Source: Glebionis coronaria
Taxonomy: Eukaryota > Streptophyta > Magnoliopsida > Asterales > Asteraceae
Length of the DNA stretch: 64,000 nt
Direction of reading: 5' to 3'
NCBI GenBank assembly: GCA_025667525.1
Contig: CM046876.1
Span: forward strand, 28,731,224 to 28,795,223
Positions 23,230 through 33,315 of the stretch are shown here, one piece after another. The notes beneath the pieces were generated by a model that was not told the origin of the DNA, did no database searches, and was given only the letters and a program-made list of their open reading frames with translations. Each line of letters starts with the position of its first letter. Within the stretch, counting starts at the first letter, position 1. Made by a program: the position numbers and the translations under genes.

Positions 23230-23664
23230 AGAATGCACAATAATTGGTTTTTTATACATGGTCCATTGAGGTATGTAAACGAAAATCGTAGCTAAATTTG
23301 TGGGTTTAGTTCTGAGGCTAGGATATTTTCAATTGGCTTGAATCATATCATAGAAAGCTTTGGCGATGTGAAAAAATGGGTTTTGTTCTTTTGTTTGCCT
23401 AACAAATCACTAGAAGAGGGTTTGAAGTTAATTTACACCGACTATGATGTGCATACGATGTTGGAACTAGCTTGTAGGAATTGTTCAATTGATTTGTATG
23501 TTGTTCACAAGAAACAAAGACTAGCTTGTATTATTTCAATAACATTGATTTAGATTTAGAGGATTCATATGGGGATTTTTTGGGATGGGAAGAAGATGAT
23601 GCTAGGTTGCGTTTCCATAGTTCAACTCCTTTCGCGACTGAACAGTTTTCAAAAAAAGGAATAG

Positions 23665-23994
23665 GAACAATGGCAACCATCAAGGTGGTAAAAAGAGAAG
23701 ATTGAAGAGATCGGTTGTCGTAACAAAAGAAAGAAACAGTGATGTAAAAGGGAAAGAGAATAACACAAAGGGGAAAGCAAATGAGGGTGCCAGTGAGGCT
23801 GAGCCCGAGACTTCATTATTATAGAAGATGAACAATGGAAACCATCAAGGTGGTAAAACCAAAATATTAAAGAGAGCGACTGTCATAACAATAGAAAGAA
23901 ATAGTGATGTAAAGGGTAAAGAGAAGAACACAAAGGGGGAAGAAAATGAGGGTGTCAGTGAGACTGAGCCTAAGACTACATTGTTGAAGAAGAA
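23665..23994 (+). repeat. 165-bp tandem duplication, two diverged copies
   Basis: Copy 1 (23665-23829) and copy 2 (23830-23994) both begin GAACAATGG and share ACCATCAAGGTGGTAAAA, AACAGTGATGTAAA-type and AACACAAAGGGG phrases. The period of 165 bases is exactly 55 codons, so it preserved the frame of the lysine-rich ORF. Confidence 0.8.
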
Positions 23995-24144
23995 GATAGC
24001 TTCGGAAAAGGGTAAAGGGATCATGGTTGAAGAGGATTCTGGTTATAACCTGAATGTTGGTGCTATACGAAGGGCTACTAGTATAGTCATTAGAGAGGCT
24101 GGATCTGTGAATGATAGGAGTAGGTCTACAAACAGGTTGAATGC

Positions 24145-24166
24145 GGGGGGGGGGGGGGGGGGGGGG
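24145..24166 (+). repeat. Homopolymer of 22 G
   Basis: An uninterrupted run of 22 G inside the tail of the decayed PB1-like ORF, where it reads as poly-Gly. Such runs are error-prone in sequencing, so the exact length is unreliable. It could form a G-quadruplex. Confidence 0.85.
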
Positions 24167-24263
24167 TTCTGTTGATAATGTGGTTAGAAATAAAGGTCAT
24201 ATAAAAAGGTTTGTTGTGAATTGCGTACTTGGTCTTAGAGCACCAACATATGTGGGAAAACAT

Positions 24264-24334
24264 GGAACTGATGATGGCTGTTACAAGGAGTGAAACCATG
24301 GAACTGATGATGGCTGTTACAAGGCGTGTTTGGG
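24264..24334. repeat. 35-bp tandem duplication
   Basis: ATGGAACTGATGATGGCTGT followed by TACAAGG occurs twice in a row with a period of about 35 bases, between the PB1-like relic and the next tandem repeat. Confidence 0.6.
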
Positions 24335-24451
24335 ACAGTGCATATGATTAGGGTACCAATATGAATATTCCGACTACTTTGTAACTAGATAACACCTAGG
24401 AACTCATAATGTTAAAAAATAGATTAAAGCTTATAATCTGCTTAATGCTAC

Positions 24452-24645
24452 GAATCCAAACAAGGAACGCGTAACTTATGCGTTGCTTGTTCACAAAAGA
24501 TTTTTTGTTACTGCTTATTTATGTTATCCTTAGTGCCCTTGGGGTTATGAATCCAAACAAGGAACGCGTAACCTATGCGCTACTTGTTCACAAAAGATTT
24601 TTTGTTACTGCTTAATTTTGTTATCGTTAGTGCCTCTTTGTGAAG
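24452..24645. repeat. 97-bp tandem duplication
   Basis: Two adjacent copies (24452-24548 and 24549-24645) begin GAATCCAAACAAGGAACGCG and share the phrase CACAAAAGATTTTTTGTTAC. They are about 90% alike by eye. Confidence 0.75.
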
Positions 24646-25435
24646 ATATTAACCTTAGGCCTCTTTATTTTCTGGTTAGCGTTGATTGATGTATTTTTAT
24701 ACCTCTTTTAGGAAAAAGAAAGTATAAGCCGGTAAGTATTAATCGATACGGTTTAAGAAAATCGTAAAGATGAAAATTTCAAGTTCGTTCTCGAAGGAGG
24801 TGTATGTGTTATGTGCCAATATTTATAAAACAATGTTTGAATTAGTGATCGTTTTTTGATGAGAAAGATTTAAAAGTAAAGACGGATTACGCTAATAATT
24901 ACACTACGACGGTTAAAACGCAAAATCATAAAACTCAACGGAAATCGGAAGTACACTAAAAATTACCAAAATTATATCCTAAGTTCTAAAAAATGTGAAT
25001 AAAGCAAAAATAAAAACCAAAATTTCCAAAAATATTTTATTAATCTATATTAATTTTTAAAGTTTAATAAAAAAACCCAAAAATAATTAAAATTAAAGAA
25101 AAGTTAAAATGAAAATTTTAAGTTATGTAAACCTAATTTATATTAAATAAAGTCTAAAAAGATTTTTCTAAAAAGTTAAACTACTGTTTACTATTTTTAA
25201 ATTAATTTTTAAAATTCAAACTTTAAAATAATTCTAATAAATAAATAAATTAAGATAAAAAAAAATGATTTTACTTCTAAAAAATCCTAAATTTAATAAC
25301 AATCTAATAAAAAAATGAAAAAACTGAAAAGTTATAAACTAATAAGCCGAAAATCTGCTTAAAGGGTTCGAATTAGATTATTACTAAGCAAATGAAACAC
25401 CCCTTATATCCTATCATAGGGATTATCCTAACGAT
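24646..25435. other. Very AT-rich intergenic DNA
   Basis: Dominated by A/T runs and short TAAAA/TTAAT words around 24950-25330. No gene is seen. Confidence 0.4.
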
Positions 25436-25550
25436 AAAGACTCTAGGGCGTAGTGGTGATGTTGTATATGTGTGAGAGTGGGGGCGCAGGTTCGAGTCTT
25501 GGCTCCTACTTTTTGTGCAAAATATTTTTTTTTTTACTTTTTTCTTGTTA
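25436..25550 (+). mobile_element. tRNA-derived SINE-like sequence
   Basis: An A-box-like GGGCGTAGTGGT at 25446-25457 is followed 31 bases later by a good B-box, GGTTCGAGTCT (25489-25499). This is the internal RNA polymerase III promoter arrangement of tRNA-derived SINEs. A T-rich tail follows (25511-25550). The sequence between the boxes does not form a full tRNA cloverleaf. I did not find a convincing target duplication, so the limits are approximate. Confidence 0.5.
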
Positions 25551-28500
25551 AGACTTGGAACAGTGACTTAATGCTTCAAAACAACACAACACAATGCCAA
25601 TTTTAACACGAATTAATCTACTTTTATGCACCAGATTATCAATAGTCTTGCACTTTTTGTATTTCCTTTGTTAAGTTGCTGTTTGGGGGATTCTATGGAG
25701 CCCGGCTTAGGGAGTAATGGGTTTTGCTTGGGAAAAACGGCACCCCACAAGCAAGTGATGCTTGTGGGAGTCAGACTCAAACAAAAATAAACACAAAAGA
25801 GCACAAGCAATCAATACCAAATGAAGCAAATTTGCAAAATAAACAAGGAAAAAGGGTTGTTGAGGGTCTTAAAGCTAAACAATGAGTTTTAACTAGAACT
25901 TAAACAAACTAAAGCAAAAATAAATGTATGCAGCCTCCTTAAACTAACCTATTAAACAATTTCAACTAAGTTTTAACAAGAAAAACACCCCCTCTTGACC
26001 TAATGAGGCCTACTATGGCAGAAAAGCGCAAACGATGGGCTATACAGCTTAATTTAAGCTTCAAAGAAAACACGAAACCTAGCAAAACTTTGTGAACAAA
26101 TGCCCTAACCTTATATCTACCCTAAAACTATTCTAGTAACCAAATTCAAGGTATAAATTTCAAAATCAAACCCCTTTAAACACCTACAGGAACAACAAGA
26201 TGGGGGTTTGTTGGATTTATGCTCGACAGTGAGCAGTTAAGGCGAAAATCAAACCTCCAAACGTTTCCAAATCCTCAATCCCAGCTATCATAAGCTTAGA
26301 ACTACCCTAAAACTATCTAAATACCAACTTTCAAGTTTTAAAACTCAAGTTTAAGTCCTAATACCTGCTGATGTGAATTATAACAGAAAGTGGCATGTGT
26401 GGTACTAATGTGCTAAACAGTAGACCTAAAAGCTATATTCAACCTCCCAAAAGCTGTCAAAACTATAAGGCTAAATGTTCATAACTTAAACCTACCCTAA
26501 ACCTAATAACTAGTCCAATTTCCAAGTCAGAACCCAACCACAAAGCCCATAAATGATCCCCAGATCAAATCTTAACAGAGAACACAAAGAATTGAAAAAA
26601 AGGGAAAATTACAACAAGCGTTTTTGAGCTAGATTAAGAATTGACCTTTGAAACTTTGAAGTCTTAAATTAACACCTAAAGTGAATCTAAAAAATCTATA
26701 AAAACAACACCTCCAAAGATTAAAACCAAAATTTGTTGATTTCAAAAAATCATCATAGTGACACCTTCTATGTTTCAAAAACTTGAATTTTTTATTTCTC
26801 ACCATGAACACTTAACAAAACCTTCCTAATGTTGATTTTAAGTGACCAAAGTGTGAACCATGGTATTTTACTAATTTTGACCCGGTTTGAACACTTAACC
26901 ACCTTAAACCAAACACCACTTAAACTACCTAGTATGAAAATTTTTCAAAGAAAAATGTTCAAAACAAGGTTAGATCTAAGAAATCTAACACGAATTGATC
27001 CCCTAACACCAAATAAGTTAAATCAAACCCAAAAATTCAACACATTATCATGAAACAAGCAAAACTCCATTTAACACTCAAAAAGTGCGAAAAACATAAA
27101 ATAAGGGGTTCAAGCCACTTACTCAAGCTGATGCCTTCCCTACGTTGCTTTTTCTAGCATGAAGAGCTTAAAGAGAAATGTAGAGACCCCTCGCTGAGGT
27201 TCTACAAAAGAACCGAGGGTAACAATATCTTCAAAAAAATAAAAAAAAGGAATGGTAGTGAGCCTTGCTTGAATCCTGCACACGACCACAAACAAACTTC
27301 AAGTTCACAAACCCTTGGCTACAAGCTGATTTCAAAAGCTTGTAGTTAAGATTTTGGAATAGTAATAGGTAAATACAAACAAATGACTTAATATATCTTT
27401 TTTTCTCAAATTTTAGAAAACACGGGTTTGTTGCAAACAATAAAGATGGTAACCAAGCTTAAAAATAACAAGTCTTATAAGCTTGGCTTATACTTGATTT
27501 GTCAAATCAGGTATATACCATCAACTCATAGAACTTGGATCTCCAAAAATTTTAACAAATTAATTTTGTTAAACACTTTAAATTAAATTGAAAATCAAAA
27601 TGATTAATCTAAAGACAGTGTATATAAAATGGAACTCAGAAACATAGTACTGCAAGGTTTTTTAAACTGGTTTAATTACTTAATAAAAAATTTTTACAAG
27701 TGAGATGAAACTGTAACAATTGAAATAGGGTACAAGCCCCCTATTTATACAACTAAGACGAGTATTCTAGAACTACATAAATCTTAAAACCCTAGCAATA
27801 CAAGTTTCCCTAAAAGCCATTGGTCAAAGTCTTTATATTCGAATTTGAAACCCATGTGATGTTGTTGATGAATACCAGTTATCCTCTTTTGATCTTGGAC
27901 TTTGAATGGAGCCTTTGGGAAGAAGAAAATAATAAGGGTGTTGGATTGCTGTGAAGATATTACGAGGAGCAGGGGACCAATATGGAGCCCATACGAGTCA
28001 CAGGGTAAAGGGGTTTTAGGTGTGAAAGGGATTAGTAGATGTTGAATTAGGTTTCTGGAGAAATGGGAGTGATAATTTTGGGTGATGATAAGTTTAGTAA
28101 TTAGGTTTCATGCCTGGTAATTGGGGATTTAGATAGGATTAGGGGAAAACAGTAACTGAATACCGCTCAAAATAATAATCATCAATTGAGTTTAAACTCA
28201 ATTTATTATTGTTTATTCTATTAAGTGGTAAGTGACGTAGGCTAACAATAGTTGGGCTGGGTTTCGGGTTTGGAATGGGTTAAGGTAGTGAGTGTTGGGC
28301 TTATGTTAGGTCAAAAGTAGGGTTTGGGTTTGGTTTTAACAAGAATACCCCCTGAACTTCCATTTTGTATCCACAAAAAGTTTAACAGCTCATAACCTTA
28401 ACTCCCTTTGTTGCATAACTTTGTTCCACTTGTCATAATTGGCACAAGTAAGTTTCATAACTTTGAATAAGGATCAATGTTGCATATTCTTCATCCTTCA

Positions 28501-28840
28501 AGGGCCATTAATGTATATTCTTGAAACTTAAAGGACCCAAATGTAATTTTTGAGATTTGCAAAGGTTAAAAGTGACAAGTCTTCAATTCTTGAGGGACTG
28601 ATCTTGACAAATCTTCAAACTTCAAGGACTTCTTTGGAAGTTCATCGTTTGGGTCCGGTTCTTTGTGCGGCTTTGTTTCCCGTGTTCGTTTTTGCTTGAT
28701 TCTTGTTATCTTTTGTTTAATTCACGCTATCCGTACCTAAAATACACAATGAACAAACAGAAGCATATTTTAGGGTATTTTATGATATTTTTAAGCATTT
28801 TAAGCCCGATTTGGACGATGAGACTATGTATAAATGCAGT
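25551..28840. other. Non-coding repeat-derived DNA with diverged internal repeats
   Basis: No coding sequence is supported. Three diverged units with a period of about 180-185 bases lie near 26050-26580. Each contains CTACCCTAAA (near 26118, 26300 and 26490) followed by a CAA-rich stretch. An imperfect inverted pair of CCCTCG...GAGGTTCT and AGAACCGAGGG sits near 27188-27220. The interval most likely derives from long retrotransposon non-coding regions. I cannot name the family. Confidence 0.35.
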
Positions 28841-31325
28841 CTCATCACTCCCCCATACTAAACCATTGTTGTGCCCTCATGTAATGCTAGAATAAAGTAT
28901 CATAACACTTCCAAAATTCATTTTTATATGACATTTTATTGAAACGTAAATCTAATTTAACTACTACTTGCGTTTTAGGCATAATGTATCGTTTTCATCA
29001 CGAGAACGTGACTTTTAGGGTCAAAGAATAAGAACACGTGAATGCCTCATAGAGATAAGTTCGTCATCCTAGATTTTCACCCAATTCCATGCTAAGCGTG
29101 AGAGAAGATCATTGTTATTACAAGTTAGTAATGCTAACACTACTCATATGTGTTAATTACGTACTTAGAATCCCTTATTCCGAATTGGTATCTCTTATAT
29201 TTTATTTTGTCTTAATGATCACGAGGATACATTTTTTACTTATTTGGATATTTATTTAAGCCAAAAATAAAATAGGACAGTTTAATTAATAAGTAGCTAA
29301 AGGACACGATCTTTTAAAACGTTTCTTCTAATCATTTAAAGTTTATATCTTGGCATAACTCGTTTCACGATTTGAGACCTTTCTCGGGCCAATATTTGGA
29401 ATGTGTTTCGAACTTCAAATCTTGAGAGACGATCTTGAAATTATGGTCTTCTCTTCATTTTTGGTATACATCTTCAACTTGATACGAGATGATTCAACTT
29501 TTGACCACGACTTCTTCATTTATCCTGTTCTTTATTCAGAATTTTTGATTAACAACGATCCGCCTCCTTATAGGACTTGGATTGATTTATCCTTATGCCT
29601 TGTTAGGGCCTTTTTGGATAGACTTTTCTGCAACCTTTTTAGGAGTATTGCTTTTCGTCGTGCGTATTGATCCTTCATTAGATTTGGATTAATGATTCTT
29701 CACATCATCTTTTGAATCTTTAGCAACAAAAGGTAATCCTCATGCCTTGTTAGGGCCTTTTTGGATTCGCCAATCTTCGCGTCCCGTTTCAATAAGTTAT
29801 GCCTTGGCTATGTACTCTATTTAATTACAAGTAACTTTTAAACGATCTTGGGCTAGAAGCTAACATATTGTATAAACCGTACGACCTTATTTATTGCATT
29901 TATTTTTATAAGCGTGGGGAGAATAAACAAATAATTAAAACACATGAGTTTTTGAAAAAATACAAATACTCTACGTTTAGCATAGTAACTTATAATGAAC
30001 TCTATCATTTCTCGTCCTCAATTTAATGAGACTTAGCCTAAAAAGTTAAGGAATCGAAGCTAAGTGCTCAACACGCACGGTCGAGTCACAAATAACTCTT
30101 ATTCTCACCATCGAAAAACCTACATTCGTGTCTTAAACACTTAAGAAAAACAAGAAAAAAATTTAAAATTTGGCCATTTTTAGCGTTGTTTTGCATAAAC
30201 GATAACAAAGAGATGAAAATTGGATTACGTGATGACATAAGCAAGGTGAAGTATCTATTCACCCCCCTCCATACTAAAACTAAACATTGTCCTTAATGTT
30301 TCAAGTCGAAGAGTGAAACACCCCCATACTAGAGATGAAAATTAGAATGCTTAATCTCGAGCATGGAAAGGGTAAAACGAATAATCTATAGCCGTTTATA
30401 AATTATGCTAATAAAATAATCCTTAGAACATAAAAGGATATCATCGGATATCGGAATCTTCAAAGGCAACGATCGAAGCTCGAGTGATCCGTAAAACGAA
30501 CACAAAAGGCTTCAATGATGACGATGAACCTAATGAATCACAATCACAAACAACCACGGAAAAAAAGGTTGGAAGAGCACAAGTGTCCGCATTACATTAA
30601 TCTAAGAAAGCAATAATATTTACAAGGATAAGCATGAGAATCCCCCACGAGGCACCTTGTTTTTTATAACCGAGTCAAAATCTCGACTTGAATCTCCATA
30701 AATGTGATCATTTAGGGATTATCATGGCATGGTCATTTTTTTGGGGCTTACATGATAAACAATGCCCAAAAGCAACCGGTATTAAGGACTAAGTCCTTTG
30801 ATGATGCAAAATACCGGGATCGAATATGGCATCCTCGTTGTAATGGGATAAACGAAACAACGCCACTTCAACCAATAGTGGAACCCCAAAGGGGTAAAAG
30901 AAAAGAGGCGAGAAATAGAAGGGTGGGACAATGAGTGAGGCAATACAATGAGCTACTCGGGGTAGACTCACACCAAGCAAACGAAAAGATTTTCCATTTC
31001 TTGCATCGGTGGAAGACCGAGATTTCCCTAAAAATGCGATTTCAGGATCAAATCTCTCGTCCTCGATGGTAAAGTGTAAAGAAACATAAGGGCCTTCCCC
31101 CACACGAAAACCACACACACCATCGTCAAAAGGAGTAGACGAGGTGGTAGTACTCATATAACGTAGTGATGACGGAGTTAGACTTGTTGGAAAAATCATT
31201 TAAATCAGTTTTAAAATCTATTCCTTTTTCATCCTTTAAAAACTCTTTATGAAAATCCGATTTTATGATGTCGAAAATATTTGGCATTTCCAATTCAATA
31301 TTAGTCACACTCAAAATCCTCACAT
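28841..31325 (-). other. Probable non-coding relic of a Tat/Athila-like Gypsy element
   Basis: On the minus strand, TAGTATGGGGGAGTG near 28850-28864 and two variants near 30262-30277 and 30320-30333 resemble the '...TATGGGGGAG...' phrase typical of the 3' non-coding/polypurine part of plant Tat/Athila-type Gypsy elements. Open frames in between (such as 31199-30789 minus) have no domain I recognise. Attribution to Gypsy is inference from this motif and from the acidic ORF just to the right. Confidence 0.3.
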
Positions 31326-31875
31326 TCAAGTCGGGGGTGGGGGTGGTGGATTGTATAAGTTCTCAAAACGTTGATCAACAAAGAACACCGCCCCCTCGGG
31401 GTCAACATATTTGTCATCCTCATAAACTTTAACCTCATCGATTTCTTCATCGTAGATAGGCTCGTTAAACCAAGGTTTGTTGTTCCCCTCATTAATGATT
31501 TTATAAACTCTCTCGAAGAGTTCACGATCAAGCACAAAACCATCATTTTTTGGTGGGGGTCGTTGATAAGTTAGATCCTCAAGAATATGGTAAACATCAT
31601 TCTCATTTGAGGAGTGTTGATTAGGTAACTCTTAGAGAATGGGATTTTTGGTGGTCACGTGATTTGGTTCGTCGTTATGAATGAGACGTTCCAACTCATC
31701 AAGTTCGGCCTCGATATTGGAAATATCTACCTCACTTGTTGGTGGAAGTGGAGGCAAAAGAGCAAGCTCTCGTTCAATAATTTCCTCAATCTTGGGCTCG
31801 AAGTAAAAATCATCATACTCACCACACAAAGAATTCTTTTTGGGAGAATCAAAAATAGCTTGTGGATTTTTGAGT
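31326..31875 (-). pseudogene. Acidic ORF relic, function unknown
   Basis: The minus-strand frame from about 31875 to 31326 is open except for one stop at 31632-31634. It encodes a strongly acidic sequence, including YDDFYFEPKIEEIIERELAL, then ISNIEAELDELERLIH, then after the stop LDRELFERVYKIINEGN and PIYDEEIDEVKVYEDD, ending in a run of Pro. The amino-acid composition and helical periodicity suggest real former coding sequence, not chance. I do not recognise the family. Its position beside Gypsy-like motifs suggests a retrotransposon accessory ORF. A host gene fragment is the alternative. Confidence 0.4.
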
Positions 31876-31949
31876 ATGTGTATTAGAAGTAATTAAAGTG
31901 ATGGTCATATATTATATCGTTACGAAGCTCGTGAAAAATGTTATTTAAT

Positions 31950-32243
31950 GATGTCGAGAGTTTTTAGTTATTATTGATTATATAACAGGATTTAGTCCCG
32001 AACACACAAATGAGGAAGGCCTCCTAAACATTTCTTATTTAGTATAAAAGGCCTCCTAAGCCTCATTTTGTGTGTGTGCTTTTCCATTTCATAGTTTTAG
32101 AGAGAGAAAGGTGTGTTTATTTCTCTCACTAGGAAATCACCAAACTTTGTATTTCTTTTCTTCATCTTAATCTAATCTTTCTTTTTTGGTTTAATCATCA
32201 TCATGTTATTTGTGTTTGGTTAGTCGTGTGATTTAGTTCTACA
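31950..32243 (+). repeat. 5' LTR of a second Copia element
   Basis: A TATA box TATAAAAG lies at 32043-32050. The LTR ends ...TCTACA at 32243, two bases (AG) before a primer-binding site. The GAGAGAGA-rich and CTCTTTC-rich stretches after the TATA box resemble an LTR leader. The left edge is uncertain (TG candidates near 31941 and 31954). Confidence 0.5.
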
Positions 32244-32245
32244 AG

Positions 32246-32257
32246 TGGTATCATTCG
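32246..32257 (+). promoter_or_regulatory. Primer-binding site of the second Copia element
   Basis: TGGTATCATTCG: the first eight bases match the initiator-Met tRNA primer site used by plant Copia elements, and the last four differ from the usual AGAGC context. It follows the LTR end with the same AG spacer as the element at 12355. Confidence 0.65.
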
Positions 32258-32454
32258 CCTAGGGATTCGTAGTTAGCTTTGGTGTTGATTTGGTATTGTT
32301 TTTGGATTTCGATCTTGTGGTTTTTTGGTTTAGATTGGTGGAATTTATTGGAATTGTTGGTATATAGCTTAGTGGTTTGGTTTTTGGTTGATTCGTGCAT
32401 TGGTTTATGGTTGCTCGAAGTTTTTAAGGTTGATTTTTGGTTACTGTATTCGAT

Positions 32455-33160
32455 TTTTGATCTCTTCGGAAAAGGGTTTCTGTTATCCGAAAAGGGGAAA
32501 GAATTCCGAATTTATGATATTCGGAAAAGGGTTTAGAGGTATTCCGAAGAAACCAAGTTTATCTGAATTGTTTTTTCGGAAAAGGGTTTTCTATTCCGAA
32601 AAAAAAATCATTTTATCCCAATTCACCTGGTTTTTCCGAAATTTCCCCTTTATTCGGAAAAACCAACTTATCCGAAGATTTCTTTGTTATCCATTTTATC
32701 CGAAGTTAGCCATATTATCTGAAATTCGTCATTATTCCGAAAAACCCAGTTTATCCGAAAAAGTGCATTTTTCCGAAAACACTTAGTTTATCCGAAGATA
32801 CCCTAGTTATCCGAAATTGTCACTTTTTCCGAAAAACCATCATTATTCCGAAAAAGGGCCATAATTCCGAAGAAGGTGTCATATTCCGAAGAAGGTGTCG
32901 TATTCCGAAGAAGGTGTCGTATTCCGAAGAAGGTGTCATATTCCGAAGAAGGTGTCATATTCCGAAGAAGGTATTGTTTTCCGAAAAAGTCAATTTTTTC
33001 CGAAAAACTATCCTTATTCCGAGAAAGTGATATTTCTCTGAAATAGTGCAATATTCCGAAAAGGGGTTCTTTATCCGAAAAGGCTTATATTATGAAAATC
33101 CTCCATTTTCCGAAAAAGGATCAGTATTCCGAAATACCCCAAATATTCCGAAAATATTTT
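32455..33160 (+). repeat. Dense array of TTCCGAA/TTCGGAA-type motifs in the Copia leader
   Basis: For about 700 bases between the primer-binding site and gag, the sequence is saturated with (T)TCCGAAAA, TTATCCGAA and the inverse orientation TTCGGAAAA, tens of occurrences in all. Orientation changes along the array: TTCGGAA variants occur mostly before 32660 and TTCCGAA variants mostly after. A strictly periodic core of six units (TTCCGAAGAAGGTGTC...) starts at 32865, 32884, 32903, 32922, 32941 and 32960, a period of 19 bases. The array has no coding sense and stops just before the gag start. Confidence 0.9.
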
Positions 33161-33315
33161 CAAAAAATTGTGTTTTTGAAATTTTTTAACACTCGTGAGG
33201 AATTTTTGGTTTCTAGAGTGCATTGTTTTAGGGGATTTAATCAATTTTAGGGGATTTTAACTTCAACACTCTACTTTCTACGAATTGAGATCTTGTTTTT
33301 CACACGACTTATACG

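Larger units (their letters stand above)
23230..24180 (+). pseudogene. Decayed PB1-like N-terminal ORF of a Mutator-like element
   Basis: The relic begins near 23234 with MHNNWFFIHGPLRYV, then breaks and shifts frame. The segment 23338-23553 contains KKWVLFFCLPNKSLEEGLKL followed by a conserved spacing to SIDLYVVH. This lines up with the ORF at 56281 (WRLFYCIPRKSLANGLKV ... LIEMYIAH), so both belong to the PB1-like N-terminal family found upstream of plant MULE transposases. The downstream part (23660-24175) is Lys/Glu/Asn-rich and contains an in-frame 165-bp tandem duplication and a run of 22 G. No DDE transposase domain follows. It is probably an ancient MULE fragment. Confidence 0.6.

Noticed and set aside
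25446..25500. A true tRNA gene
   Set aside because: A and B boxes are present but the sequence between and around them does not give an acceptor stem or anticodon arm; SINE-like is the better reading.
29401..29670. 89-aa plus-strand ORF
   Set aside because: Hydrophobic composition comes from T-rich DNA; no motif, no promoter and no supporting context.
32455..33160. Heat-shock elements made of TTC/GAA repeats
   Set aside because: Heat-shock elements need TTC and GAA separated by two bases; in TTCCGAA they are separated by one, so the array does not fit the consensus.
32455..33160. CRISPR array
   Set aside because: Repeats are too short and irregular, there are no unique spacers of constant length, and this is a plant nuclear genome.
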